DNA of 64,000 nucleotides from positions 42,883,515 to 42,947,514 of the forward strand of contig NW_024881328.1 of assembly GCF_018691265.1 (NCBI RefSeq), in the 5' to 3' direction. A program made the position numbers and the translations under genes. Position 1 is the first letter of the stretch. Every line of letters begins with the position of its first letter. Source of the DNA: Tyto alba (taxonomy: Eukaryota > Chordata > Aves > Strigiformes > Tytonidae). Below, piece after piece: positions 35,097 to 48,999 of the stretch. Under the pieces are notes generated by a model. That model did not search any database. It saw only the letters and a program-made list of their open reading frames with translations, and was not told the origin of the DNA.

Positions 35097-35546
35097 GTGA
35101 GGATGCCAAGTGAAGTGGTGGTTTCTGTGATGCACACACCTGACCGCCAGGAACTGGAACGAGACCACCAACTTATTTTACGTCGGTTACTGAATAACCA
35201 CTGGAGGTTTGCAGCTTTCTGTTGCTACCAGCCTGGACAGGATTCAAACCAGCAACCTCAAGCAAAAATGATCCCTACTCCCGATACATCCCATCTTCTA
35301 CATGTTTTAATGAGCGAGCAGGACAGCTCCCTATTACGGTTGGTTTTAAAGAAGCTTTTTTGCTTTTCTGGACTTGAGCCCAAAATCCCACTTGGAGTAA
35401 CTCACATTCGTGTCAGCAGAACAACACCAGCCAAATACAAATTTCTTTTTTTCCTCCCTTTAATTAAACTGTTATTCTCTCAAATCAAATGCAAGCTCGA
35501 TCATCACTCCAAACTAATAAAGATCACAGGTGAATGTTGCCAGTGA
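35097..35546 (+). CDS. 149-codon open frame, unrecognised
   Basis: A plus-strand frame of 149 codons from a GTG at 35,097. The first in-frame ATG is six bases later, in the segment that reads MPSEVVVSVMHTPDRQELER. It is richer in CpG than its flanks and has a mixed, protein-like composition, then a hydrophobic FLFFLPLIKLLF stretch near the end. No signal peptide, domain or family is recognised. A splice acceptor just upstream is not obvious. In the reverse direction part of it (about 35,225-35,260) resembles a tRNA B-box (GGTTTGAATCC), so it may be a degraded SINE. Chance is likely. Confidence 0.15.
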   Translation: MRMPSEVVVSVMHTPDRQELERDHQLILRRLLNNHWRFAAFCCYQPGQDSNQQPQAKMIPTPDTSHLLHVLMSEQDSSLLRLVLKKLFCFSGLEPKIPLGVTHIRVSRTTPAKYKFLFFLPLIKLLFSQIKCKLDHHSKLIKITGECCQ

Positions 35547-35549
35547 AAT

Positions 35550-38500
35550 TTAAAATCAGCTTGAAATTGCTTTATTTTTAGCAGGAACTATCTGTTTTGC
35601 TGGATGTTTCCTCACCGAGCCGACTGTTAGAATTGAAATAGGGCAGGTTCCTAGACCATCAGCTGCAAAAGGTGTTTTCTATCTGCTTTCCTCCTGCCTT
35701 CAGAAGAGATACGGCACCCTCATTTCCCTAGGCTTGGTTTAACTCTTCACATTTTGGGGCGGATGATTATGTCAAAACCATACCTGTTTGCCACAGCTGC
35801 TCACTGCCTTCCCAGGACCACTACAAGCTTTGCTGGCAGAAACAATTCTGCTCTGTCACTGCTGAGCGGGTTTGCTAACGCAGCTCTGCAGATAGTAGCA
35901 TTTCTAATATCATTCATGCACAAAAAGTCCAAACACCAGAAGAGCAGCATTGACACCCAGCCCGGATGCCTTGAAGCCCTCAGCTCCCAGCAGCCCACAC
36001 CAAAAAAGCTTTGCTACAACCCTTACCAATTTATTTCCATCCTGCATGGGAGCCTGAGGGAGAGTGGAGTACAGAAATGCTGGAGAATGACAAAAGACAG
36101 AGTTAAAAAAATAGAGTGGAAGCACACATATACTGCTCACTAGCTGACTTGAGATGATACCAGCTTGCTGGGTTTTTTTCCTGCAGCTCTGGTGGGAAAT
36201 GTTTTATTTGCTTAGTAAAGTTTTCACATGCAATATGTTGTTGCTGTTTTGTTTTGTTTCTTAAATCCCTTACCTATATATTTATTATAAGACGGATATT
36301 ATACCTTCGCAGTAAAGAAACACTGCAAAGTGCTAGTTAACTTCTCAGAGCTGACTGAATAATACCATAAATACAAGGGTACTGAAATGACAACAATAAA
36401 GGGATCTGTACTTTGAACAGTAAATATGAACTGTAGCTGTGCTTTGGATTTTATGCATGCTCTAGCTAATAGGTATTCAGCTTGTGTGGGCCACTGACAT
36501 TTAAATAAACACATGTGCAGTCCAAGGGGGTTGGCTGCAGAGCCTCTTGTCAATTGAATCCAGCCCTGGGAACACTAATAGAGCGGTTCAGGATTGCAGA
36601 AATTCCACGCTGGGCTAGCCCCTGGTGGTATCTCTCCTGAAACCATAAGATGTCTTCCATGGGGAGGGGTGGGAGGGGAAAAAAAAAAAAAAAGTGACAA
36701 TGGGAATGAGGAGGAGTGGAAAACCCAAAAACATGTGGCTTCAAGGAGATGTTGAAAATATTGCTAAGAAAAATGTCTGCCAGCCTGCCCTTGGCAGACT
36801 GAGAACTCTGCTTCTCTGGAACTGCGCTAGCTTGTCAACCTTAGCAGTGTTCCTACACTGCATCAGAAAAAAACAAAAACAAAAACAAAACCACCTTTTA
36901 AAAAGAGCCATTTTTTTTTTTTTCTTTGCAAAGCAAGGCCACAGAGTACACTCGTGTAAATCAATTACTGACATGAAAGGAACAGGCACCTGGGTTACAG
37001 GACCCTGAAGGATCCTGAGACAACAACTCTCTGCAGCACATGAGCTCCTGAGGCCATCCCTGCATGCGAACACAGGTTTAATTATGGTGGAATAAGCTTG
37101 AGTGCATTTCTGGAAAGAAAGATGAATGCTGTAAGTCCTTCTTTACCTGTTATAGCAAACCAGTCGACAGCCCTAGAAATCAAAATTTATTTGGCAGCAT
37201 CAGACACACTGGGGGGCTATAGGCACAATGTTAAACCTTAGCACCTCATTCCAAAATAAGAGAAAGACTGTGAAATGTCCCAATCACTTGTTTTGCGTGG
37301 TGCACATGAACCACGGGTGATGCCGTAAGTGTTCGTGGGACATCAAAGACTCTTCCTCACTATTCTAGAAAGCATAGTTTCACATCCAGGTGTTACCTTT
37401 TCTCAGCGCCAGTGCATACCAGTGAACAGATGAGGGATAACCCAGGCATAAGACAACAGCAACTCCAGGGCTGTCAGCCTCTGAAAAAGGGAAGGGGGGC
37501 AGTTAAAAAATTAAAAGAAAAAGCCCCAACCAAACAAAAATAATCCAAAGGGGAATTCATCGAGCTACTTATCACTGAGTGTAGCACTGAGCAAAGCAGT
37601 AGAGGCTATGTAATTGCATTATAGATAATTAGAAAACTAAGATGAAAAAACACTTTTGGTAGCTGGAATCATGCCTCCTGGGGAATTCTTTGTGGGCATC
37701 AATGCATATGTAAGTAGGTGCAATTTACTTGATACCATGTACTCTGGTTTCTCAAAAGCTCCCTCACTAGGGGCTCCTAAGAAATTAATCTCCCCTGGGA
37801 TTAAAAGAAAGGTTCTCAAGTGAATTCAAAACTGGTAGAAAATAGGAAGGGACAGGCAGGAATAAATGATTATTTTTCACAGTGGAGGGAATCCCAGTTG
37901 AATCCTACAGCAATTTGGGCTGTGACATGTGTTTTTCTCAGAGCCTAAAGGATCTGGAAAAGTAATAGAGGAGCGATTTGCAAAGGATAAAAAAAAAATA
38001 ATTACTTAAAGTAGCATAAATTAGTGCTGTCTGCAAAGAGCTACAGAAGGACTGAAGGACATAATAAAACAGAGTACCAGGTGCTGATAAATAAGCAGTA
38101 GCACAAACCCAAACTGACCTCACCATAGTCCCTCCATTAGTTCTTACCGCTCAGGAAAGAGGTAATCCAAATCCACAAACACACCAGTTCATTCCCAAAC
38201 AGAGAGCAAAGGGATGGACAGAGTATAAGGAACTACCAGGAAATGGCTTGACAAATCCTTCCCCTTAAGTTATAGTTTATACCTGGCCAGTTGCTTCTCT
38301 GCCTGAAACAGAAGTGACTTCTGGAGCTCCGTCACCTTTTCCATCAAATCAGGAGGTGTGTGGTTGTAGTGAGCACATCATTGCTTCTTCTGACAGTACA
38401 AGAGCAATGCTTGATGCACATTCTTGAAATGATGCAGACTGAAAAACAAAACAAAGCACTTTTTCATGTCAGTCATGGATTTCACTACCATAGACGGTTG

Positions 38501-41500
38501 TGGAAGCCATAAAAGCGAGCATGTTCCAGAGGCAGTGAGCCAAAATAATGGAAGGTAAGCTGAACAAAAAGATCTAGGAAACATGGAAATAGAGAAAAAA
38601 CCTCTAGCTCAGGAAGCTGTTAAGTTTCAGCTTGCTAGGAGGGTTTGCTGAAGCCAGTGTTAACGCCTGTTTTTGTGCTCCTTCCATTAAGCATCCACTA
38701 CCAGCCCGTGTCAGAGATAGCGCGCAAAGCGAGCTGAGCCTTTGCTCTGCCTTCCTACAGTTGCTCCTGCGCTTCACAGATTAACTTTGGGTCCGGGCAT
38801 AATTGCTACAGGAGGAAAACATTGAAAGAAGTCTGGGAGAGAATGTCTAGCATGCGTTTCTAACGGAGCCAGTGCCTGCAAAACAGTTCATCTAAATATA
38901 GTTTCCAAAAAACACCAAAGTCAATAGGATTTAGGCATGGATGTAACTTCTGAAGCATGCTACTTGGGTAGGGAAAAGGAGTATTTGGAGCAAGGGGAAT
39001 TTTTTCCCATGACAACCTTCTTGATGGAGGACAATTGGAGAGAGGACCCTTGTGTGTGAAGTAACTGAGGAAGAGACAAGTAAAACAAGCAGTAATCAAG
39101 TCACTGGAACCAATTACTTCTCATCAGCAAAATCATCTTCTAAGGCCTTCTAAAGGAAATTAAAGAAGAAATTACTGAACTACCAGCCAAGCTCGGAACC
39201 TGGCATCCTAAACTGCCTTAGTACCTGTTCTTGAATTTTACATTTAAAAAGGGAAGGCATATGGATGAATAAGGGGAGGTTTTGCCTCACCAAACTATGG
39301 TGGTTCTGTGAAGAAGTCAGCAAGCATATGGGTAAGGGAGACAGTTGCTCTAATCTTCTTGGATTTCCCAAAACATTTCCAGTATTCTCCTTTACCAAGC
39401 GCTCTGAGATGCCGTGGGATAAGAGGGAAGGTCCTTGCACAGAGTAGAAGTAATAAGAAGAAAGAAAGAACAGGAAAGCAGAAGGTACAAAGCTAATGTT
39501 AGCTGAGGTTGGCAACCCAGGATTAACGAGGATATTTCAGCACGTGCTCGCTTCTGCTTTTGTGGGAGCAGAGGGGCACAGCCGCCGTCTCGCTGCTGCC
39601 CACCACCACGGCGCTGGAGCCTCTTCCCTCGCAGCCACCGCAGAGCCTCCCCTGGAGTTCACTGAAGTCCTGGCTCACCTTCCTTGTCAGGGAGTGAGGT
39701 CTCCGCTTTGGTTTTCAGCTCGCGTGCTTTTTCTGTAGCAGATTGAGGTGTGGTTGCTAGCAATACTGCAGGAGCTGCTCTGTCCCTGAATCTCCATGAG
39801 CCGTATTTGAACAATCTTACCGTGCAGGCAGTAGGTTTCATAAGAAAGATCTTCAGACAGTAAAAGTGCTTTTGAAGCAGGATAAAAATCAATCTTCTAT
39901 ACTTTTTTTTTTTTTGCCAGCTAGCCAGTGTCATGGATGAGGCTGCTTTCCAGCACACTTCACAAGCATCACTTTTTTTATTCAAAAACTTTCATTTGCC
40001 AGACATTTCCCAGAACATCCATTTCATGGAGAAATACTTCTGACTGCGTCAACATCTGCACACGTGCGTGCTGAAAGACGTTACAGATTGCCACAAAGTC
40101 TGTCTAATCCAGGGGTAGCTGGAGGCAATGCTGAGGCTGATGGATGCACCTGCCTGGTCTAATTGCTCCATTTAGAAAATCTGGGATGCTGCTTTGGGTG
40201 GAGCTGGGTGTTTAACCCTGCCTGAAGGTTGGAAAGCTAGAGGTGCTGCTGTGAGCACAACACAGAGAAAGAAAAAGTAGGATGTCTTGGAGTAGAGGGC
40301 TGCCTGGAAGAGCAGACTTGAGCTCTGCAAAACTAGTTCACGGAAGAGGATGTTGCATTTATTTACAGAAGAAAATGTAGCTAACTACACTGAGCACAGT
40401 CCTGACTCCACCATTGTCCTCCTCCTTGTGAAAACAAACCTGGAATAAGATACAGCTGTATATAAATACACTCAGTGCTCACTGAGGTCAATGAAAAGAT
40501 TCCTGTTGTTGGCAACAGATATAGGCACAGCCCTCAAAGTGAATCCACAAAATATGTTTAGGCCCAGTCACAAAGTTAGCCATGGGGCTAGTTGCTGGTG
40601 CTTGAAGTCGCTGGCACAATTCCTGACACAATGTCGTGGGTCAACCCAGGACACACAACTAGCACGTGGGCAGCAGCATTCCCAAGTGTCCTGGTGCAGC
40701 CGCAGTTCTGTGCTCCCGGCTGCCCTCCTCGGGGGCAGGGAGCCCATTGGGTTGTGGGTTTCTTTGAGGGACGAGCATCACCTTGCTGGAGAGGCTGGGA
40801 GCCTTGTTGGGGGTAGGGGTGGGGGGGTTGCAGGTAGAGGATCCAGCCCCGAATCCTGATGCACAATATCAGGTGCCAAATCTAAGAGTGGTCTTCAGGA
40901 ATATATGCAAACACCTGTCTAAAAGCAACTGAATTGAGACCGCCAACTCATTTTGCAGAGACTACAAAATATTTACTATGATTTCCATTCCCCAGCAAGT
41001 GAGGCTCAGATGTCATATTGATTGGGTGCAATGTAAGAAGCTTGACAGACAGAAATGATGCAGAGCAATCTGGAAAGCACGGGAAGCTGGGCTCCACAGA
41101 ACAACACGTATTTTTCAAGACAACCAAATGCAAGTATCTGTGTGTAGGAACAAGAGCACACGTTGCTTTTTGAGGACAAGGGACTGCATTAATCGGTTAA
41201 TCGGGGACTGAAACCAAAGAGTCCCTGGCAAATAACTAGCTGCACGGGAACCTGCAGGGAGAGAGGGAGAGCACATTTCAGTACTTGGATACATACACAG
41301 CAGAAAATCAGCAAAGCACTTTGGCAAGGCCATGGCTGGAAGAGTGCAGAAAGCACATCTGGAAAGCAGCTACTCAGGGAAGAGGCACAGATCTCAGCTG
41401 AAGCCTGGAAAACCTGCCCTGAAGTCCAAGGCTGAAACAACTCATCTCATCTTAAGCCGGAGAGATGGTCTGATGAGTCCATAACAACCTGTGTTGGAAG

Positions 41501-43540
41501 AGCAGGAGGGAAGATTTTTAGCAAAAGAGGTCTGCTGAATTTAGGAGAAACAGGCTCAGGAAACCACTGGCTGAATGCAGTGGGACTCGGTCTCTGGTCT
41601 AGCAGTGAAATGTTCATGTGCTAACAACAAGAGTAATTGAAACAACCCTGCTGTGCAGCAGAGTCCTCCCCAGCCACCTCCAGACAAGTCTGTCAGTCCA
41701 AAAGAGATATTTCACCGAAAAGCTGGGTCTGAAGGGAACACCCCAGGAAACCTATTGCTTAAAACCTGCATCCTTCCTGGGCATCACAGCAACACCTACT
41801 TTCTGGAGCAAGATCAGATTTTCTACCCTTAGATTTTCACATGCTCGTCAGTATAAAGTTCCCAGAGTGGCTGTATTATTTTATTTCCATGTGTCACTAG
41901 ACAATCTAATTTTTTCATTTGTCTGTAGTTACCAGATAGTTGAATTTATTTCACTTAGGGGAATATTTCCTTCAAGAACTGAAGATAGCCAAATGCCCAA
42001 AAAGATCATTTTAATTCTGTGAGAAGCTGTTCTATGATATTATGATAATATCTGCTATATATTTTGGTGATCTACTGCTATGCCTTAGGTTCTGTGTTTA
42101 AACAGCTGACGTGTTATGGAGTTCGTTTGTTTACACTCAGATGAGTTATAGCTAACAAGAAACCTTTGTTAAGCATCATAGGACTATTTTTCTTTGTGAT
42201 GGAAAGGTGATACCATTACGCTACGACCATAGCTAACCCAACATTTTCCTCTGATGGATTGGTTGCTGTTATCAGGGAACGCTGCGATCCCCGCCTGCAG
42301 GACAAGATGCTTCTATGCAAAACACAGGATCTGAGAAATTACAAAAAAAAAGGACTATCCACCCTTTAGAGAAGTTCCCCTTGCCATCTTCAATAAGATA
42401 ACAAATCAAATTTAATTCAAATCAAAATTACCTCCGATAGTGGCTGCAGTACGCTTGTGGCCGTTCAGGAAATGGTGCTGGAGAGAAGGGCTTGGAAGGT
42501 TGGGGACGGGGCAACGTCTTGTGCGGGACTGGGATGAAATCAAGGACCTGCAAGGCTCGGATGAAACGCACAGCTTGGTGACAAATGCCTGACAACTGGT
42601 CCCGGCACCATCCCGCGAACAGCACCCTGGAGCAGGGATCGGCTCCAGCTGATAGCAGCGCAGGGATCGGCAGGGCCTCTCTGGGCCCGTGCCTCTAGCC
42701 CAGTCCCACCACGAGCTCTTTGTCTTGGTCAGGGTGCTGATCCCACCCGGGTGACCCCAATTCTGCTTCTGTCTCTGGAAAATAATCCACCTGGGCTGCA
42801 GCAACTGCAGCAGTTACCAGAGCCAGGTCCTGAGTTATGAGGCAGAGAAATCTCTTTAGAAGCTGAAAGGTGCAGAGCAGCATCTTCACTTCCCTCCCCG
42901 TTAATTTATTTCCAGTTTTTTTTTTTAAGATGGATTCTCTTGTGATCAGTTATTCCCTGACAGTACTGTGCTTTCAGTAGGAAAGCGGTCTCCTTCACTG
43001 GTCCCAACCGACAGGACTGAAAAACAGCCTTTCCCTTGCAAGTTAATTATAGGAGAAAGCTGTCGTCTGCCTAACTCCTTCCTCAGGCAACCTACACAAG
43101 AAGCTTGGCCACGGGAGTCCCCTGTGCAGTCAATCTCGCTTTGGAAGTTGATAAGAATAAGAGAGAGATAAATCAGGGGATGTGCATGGGAACATTGTCC
43201 TCACTGCTCAGCTGAGCTGTTAAGCCCGTAGCTACCAGCCCTTACTATTTCTTTCCAAAGTCTCTGGACAGAAACACTTGCAATCTTAAAAGAGGAGTGC
43301 CTATACCAGTTAACTCTTACACTGTCCTTGCTTCCCAGTAATTGTACGTGCCGCCATGTACACGGACACTGCTGGCTCAGTCCCTTGAGGTCCTTTTGCA
43401 CCCTGAATTTTCAGGCACTGGTAGTTTTAATATTCGCTCTTTCTAGAGTGCCAAAGCAGCAGTAAATCCTAATCCACAGATTCTTAAAACTACTACCATT
43501 TGATTCTTTTATTACCAGATACCTGCTGAGAGCTGCCTGT
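35550..43540. other. Non-coding stretch
   Basis: Mixed sequence with A13 at about 36,679 and an (AAAAAC)n patch at about 36,867-36,890. GC-richer pockets occur at 39,540-39,680, 40,600-40,860 and 42,430-42,720. In the last, a 130-codon minus-strand frame without recognisable motifs spans 42,412-42,804. I found no splice-bounded coding exon. Confidence 0.45.
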
Positions 43541-43549
43541 GTTGATATT

Positions 43550-44000
43550 TTACTGACAGCAGAACACTTCGTACACTGTTATTATCTGAAATTACTTGAA
43601 AAAATAACACATCCATAAGGCTGTGTGAAGACATCCTGAAGATGGAAGCTGCCATCAGTGATGCTGACATTCCAGGATGTAATCTAGGACACCATTCATG
43701 GTTAGACCATCTATGCTAGTTAAAACAAGTTCAGTTAATCCTATAACTGGTAGCTGAAGTACTGTCCAACAGGTAATGATGCTTTTTATAAACAAGCAGT
43801 ATGAATTGTATCTTTACGACCACCCAGATCGCATAATGCTTTTGTCTTTAATGTGCTCACAGCTTCTTACTGTCACTTCTCAGCTTGTATTATGAGCTGT
43901 AATCATAACTTTCTTGCAGTATCCCCAGTAAAATTGTCATATCTGAGTGCAATTTGCTATGAACCTGATTTAAATTCTTTTCATCTGACCGGCTGGGTAG
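43550..44000. promoter_or_regulatory. Candidate conserved non-coding element
   Basis: About 450 bp with balanced composition, few CpG, no simple repeats and no open frame. It is dense in short motifs such as GATGCTGACATTCCAGGATG and TGAGCTGTAATCATAA. It looks like the complex unique sequence typical of vertebrate enhancers. This is an impression from texture. Only cross-species alignment could establish it. Confidence 0.2.
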
Positions 44001-44181
44001 TCTTTCCCAGTTCCAATAATGTCCTTAAGTAATCCCACTGTTCCACAGTGAGGAAAGCAGGCTGCTTCACAGGCAGCAAGCAATTTTGCACTGGTTCACA
44101 GGAGAGGAAGGCGCGGGTCCTTAGAAAGACAAAGGGATGTGTAAGCTAAACTGTGTGTTGAAAAGGTAATGTCGATGATTT

Positions 44182-44199
44182 CCCCCCCCCCCCCCCCCC
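44182..44199. repeat. Poly-C tract (C18)
   Basis: An uninterrupted C18 followed by AA and six more C. It mirrors the long G runs elsewhere in the window. Confidence 0.9.
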
Positions 44200-47100
44200 A
44201 ACCCCCCACTGTTTATAGTGCTTCCAAAATACTCAAACTTAATTTTTCTCCTTTTGTTCTCTCCCATGTAGTAAACATTAATCCCTCCCTTCCCCATCTA
44301 ACTCCTTGCCATGAGCAGAGATGAAATAAACAGCTGGGCTACTCCTGCCAAGAGCAATTTCGCCTCCCAGCAGTGCCAAAAACACCGTTGTCTGCATCCT
44401 GGCATCAGCCATTTCAGCACAGCCTCAGGAACAGGATTTGCACAGCCAGCAATAGAAAGAACTTGGCTTTTTGGATGTCTGACCAAAGTAATGGCTATTT
44501 AAAAATATCCTTGGCAAGGGAATGGCAGAGAGTGCCTTAAAATATACATCAAACTACTTAAAATCTGCAGGGACTCAACAAGGCATCGGAGGAGAGTGGT
44601 TTAGCATTACAGACAGAGAAGAGGGTCGTTGTTAGAGCTACATGGAAAGAAAAGTACTTCCTTTTCAAAGGGGAGTCGGAAATAGAGTTTAGTTTCACGG
44701 GGTTTTTTTGGTTGGCTTGAGGTTTGGATTTTCTTTTTTTAACCTTCTCTGTGGAAGGGGAGGCAGCCAAGCGCCGGGACTGCTCTGCCCGTCGGCTTGA
44801 GGAGGAGAAGCGGCTTGCCCAGCAGCAGAGTGCTTTGGAAAGGGATGCTGGGGCAGTCCTCCCTCCTTCCCCAGCAGGCAGCCAGAAGAAGAAAAGCAGT
44901 GAGAAAGTAGGTAGGCATCCAGTGGAGACCTGCCTGCATTCCCCTACAGCTTCCCTGAAGTCAAACTGAGCCCGTGAAACGTTTCGACATCAGCACAAGA
45001 GGGTTTTTTTTCCACCCCCTGCATCAGAATTACTGTTTACCCGGAGAGTCTCTCGTGGTTGTTATGAGTTGTGAGGCAGATGTAACCCAGCAGAAGTTGT
45101 CTCGGCAGGTACCAGGAGGTAGCCCAGTCATGTACTGATCTTCAGGGTGCCCTTCAAGAAGTTGTCAGTTCCAGCTCCTGTGAAAACACACTGTGTTAGG
45201 AAGAGTGGGTTATGTAGTTTTGGGCAAGAGGAACTGGTAGCAAGAAGGCACTTGCATGAAAAAGCAGGAGCTTTCTGCTCAGGCTGAGCTTGCTGCAAGA
45301 TTTTAAGACCTGTCTCTCTCTCTGGGGGTGAAAACTTGGTGGACCCTGGAGCAATGAGCTGAATATTTCGGGAGGACCCAGAGGCAGTGGCAGGAAGACA
45401 GTCTGAGACCCCTTGGTCGCAATGCCAGCAGCATCTGCAGCTACACCTGCTCTGTTGCATTTTACAAGCCTACAACAGTCTCTTGCTGCTGCCTTGCTGA
45501 CAGCAGTCACTCTAGGGAGCCTGACAGCGAGGATGAGCGCTTATTAGAATAGATCAGCTCAAAAAGTAGCCAGGTCCACTGGCTTCCTGCTATCTCCACC
45601 GTCTTTGGAAAGTTTCTACTCTTCTTTTCTATTTCTGTGAAGCCTGTGGGCTAAGAAAGCAGAACAAAAGAGCCATCAGAGAGAGACTGACACCCCAGCA
45701 CCAAGGATTTCTACAAAAGGTCTTACTGCAGAAGGGTCCGAATACAAAATATATACAGAACTGGCAGTAGAGGTATGGAAAAGAAATATTTGCTAGGCCT
45801 GCCAGAGGGAATGGAGTGGGAAGGGATTCTATTGCCAGGGTTACACCTGAAGCAGGCAACTGTGGTAAGAACAACCTAGAGTGCTAACCAGGACAGAGCA
45901 AGGCTGCAGGGGTGCTGGGCTTTACTGGGCCAAGAGATAGGAATGAGGTTAGCAAGGTACAAAGCAGAAACGCCCACAGTTAATTTTGAATCTGTAACAA
46001 CTCCTTTGGAGATGTTGGCTTTAGGGTAGGATTCCTGCAAAGGGAGAAAGCCATGGACATCTAGAGGTCCAGCTCTAGAGGAGTGCCTCCAAATAGCCAG
46101 GATAGGAGAACAAGTTAAAGAGCAACCACTCATGCAGAAGGGTCAAGGCACAGAGCGACTGATGTGGAAGGAGAGAGACAACTCAGCTGGAGCAAACATC
46201 ATGTTTTCAGTACTAAGATTTCTGGGAAAAGATGCCTGCAGCATAGCTCAGGCAGATCTGAAGATGTTCACGGAGATGCAGAAGAAAACCAACACCAGGT
46301 ACACTGCCTGTACGTTTGATCGAGGCCAATGCTAGAAGCAGAGGAGCCCAGAAAACATTTGTGGTTTGATACAGGACAGAGAAAAGACATAAATTACGTG
46401 AGCAATAAAGAATAACAGAGCATTGCATATGGACCCACAAGCTTCCCTTACAGCAACCACACACAAACAAGTTGGAAACCAGTTCAAAGACCACAAGAAA
46501 TGAGGAACTACAAGATCTAACAGATACGTGAGCTAAGATAATAATTTCCCATGCGCCATACCACCATTTCTCCTCCGCCGAGGAGTTGACCAGAGAGACT
46601 TCAGGCAGATACAGTCTGGATCTGCGTGGGTCAGTACTGCTGTACCAGAGCAGCAGGTTTGTAGAGCGAAACAGCTGCTCTGCATCCATGCTATATATGG
46701 TTTGGAGTTTAACTTTGGATAGCTCTAGTCTGATCCTGTGACCTGGATGCCTATTAAGAGTGGTCATGCACTACACGCCTGATCTGAAAGAAAATGTTTC
46801 TCTAAATGCACCCATAGTTAATGTGGTCTTCTGCAGGGGGGTGTGCCAAGTGAGCTCTGCCCCCATGCCAGGCTCATGCTACGCAGAGGCCCACGGCAGT
46901 GCTGTTAGCACAGATGTTTCAGCATCTGCTGAGCTCATCGCCGGGATGGTGCCAAGCATCAGGAGGATGGGAAGGGGCTTGGGGAACGTGGGTCTGCCTT
47001 TGGGTCTGAAACCATTTGCTCAAGTGAGTTTCCAGGGGATGCGGCATTAAGCAGAAAAAAGGTCCTCTTGAGGGGAATAGCACATATGGAGCATCTGCAC

Positions 47101-48900
47101 AGCACACAGAGCTTTGTCCAACTTCGAGCCTTTTGAAGGACAGCACTGTCCTACACTATCCCCACTCTGTTTCCTCAGCAGATATCTCTCTCTGCTGGTA
47201 CCTCAGCCTAATCACCTGCCCATGCTCTGCCTCCTTAGCACTGGGTCACTGTGAACATGAGAAGAGGAGAAAGCAGCTTGTTACTGATGTGTTTTGGCAT
47301 TGTTCCATTTATTATTGATGCGGTGTGTAAATGGTGGCCTGCTGTCCATTTCCTCTGTTGTGAAGTGTTAATATCTATTATTAAAAATAGTCTGAGGCAT
47401 GAAATACGGGGCATAAAAACACTTGCCCGTGAGTGATGGGCACGCAGCTGATACAGCTACGTCCAAGCTCCCTCCAGCTCTGAAGGCTGGCCCTGACTGC
47501 TCGTACAAGTGACGAAAGCCTCTGCAAACCCATTTCCTTCCCCCGCTGAGCACGGGGGGCACTGCTGGAGGGGTGCTCTCTGGAAGTGAGAAGCTGCCAG
47601 GATGCACGTTACAGGTACAGCTTTCCAAGGCGGACTAAAGATGCAAGGCTTGACATGGGCAGCAAGAAAAGAAAAGAACTGACGCCTTTCAAAAGGAAGT
47701 GGTGTCCCACCGAATAGTGAATTGTGTGGCCTGAGCCAGAAGCAAAAGATCTCATGTCCCCTCGTCCCACTGCAGGCCCCTAATTCTACAGCACATCAGC
47801 TCCCAGCACCACACCACCACCCGGAACAGCTCACTGTCACACAGGGAAATGCTGCACGTGCAGGAAGGCAAGAGGAGGGCAGAAAAATTAAAAACAAGTG
47901 CCAGTGCTTAATTATTCAGAGTTTCAGCTACTTCTCCCCCAGGTTAAGTGGGATCCTCGGGGCTGGAGCACACGCTCCAAGGAGGAGGAGGAGGGCCTGA
48001 TCCTCTCTGTGCTGTAGGAAGCCTTTGGAACCCATTTCAAGTCATCCGTTTGGTGTGGTGAGTCCCAGGGACCTGACAGCCGGTTTGCTGTTTTGTTCTG
48101 GGGACTGTTTTCACGAAGGCAGGAGATGTGCAAATCCTGCAGTTCACCCTTTGCCACCTCCCGCCTTCCAATGTACCAACACTTCCACCCATATCAGCCT
48201 AGGCACACCCCCTTTTCACATGCAGGACCACATATTTCCATTCCTCCCTGGGCCTGGCACCCCATCAGGGGAAGGAGGAATCGCCTGGTCTGGGATACGC
48301 TGTTGGAGAACCATGACATGGACCATTACAGCAGAAAAACAGGTTATTGGCCTCAACATCTTGAACTTGCATCACTGGGAGCCACACAGCAATGTGCTGG
48401 GAGCTCTACGCCCCAGAGATGGAGGTTCCTCAGCAAAAAACATGAGGTGGAGGAGAGTCACAGGCCACATGAACCAGTCCAACATGCCTTGAAGTGCACC
48501 GCCTCAAAAAGAACCTGATGAGATGAGGGACACCAAAGCCATGCTTGCAGCAACCCTAACCCCATGAGACAAAGAGGACCTAGCATGTGACAGAGATGTT
48601 TTGGCAAGCGTCCCTTGGCTATATAAAAAACAGCTCTTAAAACTGCACGCCTGGAGCAGAGTTTTCCCTCCCTCTCTCCTCCACCCCCTTCTTTCTGGGG
48701 ATGGCAGGCGAGGAGCAAACGCTGGGTTTATTCATCCCCTCTCCATTGATTGCGGCGTGCGTCACCGACTGCACGAGTGTGGGAGGTGCAAGCATGCCTC
48801 ACAGTCAAATCACCAGCCTTTCAGCTTAATAACACCTCAGGGGGATGTGGGCTCTCTTCCCCTTTTCAAAATAAAAACAGGAGAGGAAATAAATGTTCCA
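44200..48900. other. Non-coding stretch
   Basis: Mixed GC sequence. The longest frame is 184 codons on minus at 46,213-46,767, and others reach about 155 codons near 48,025-48,492. They overlap each other on both strands, have no recognisable motifs and are compatible with chance in stop-poor DNA. No splice-bounded exon stands out. Confidence 0.45.
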
Positions 48901-48922
48901 ACAATATAAACCAAAAAAGAAG

Positions 48923-48952
<30 letters not shown>
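48923..48952. repeat. Poly-A tract (A30)
   Basis: About 30 consecutive A on plus, the longest homopolymer in the window. No target-site duplication or 3' end of a known retroposon was recognised next to it. Confidence 0.9.
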
Positions 48953-48953
<1 letters not shown>

Positions 48954-48999
48954 AACAAGACCAAAACCTCCACAGCAGGAGGTGAAGTTAAAAACAACA

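Noticed and set aside
46213..46767. 184-codon minus-strand ORF
   Set aside because: It starts without an ATG context and has no acceptor or donor and no recognisable family.
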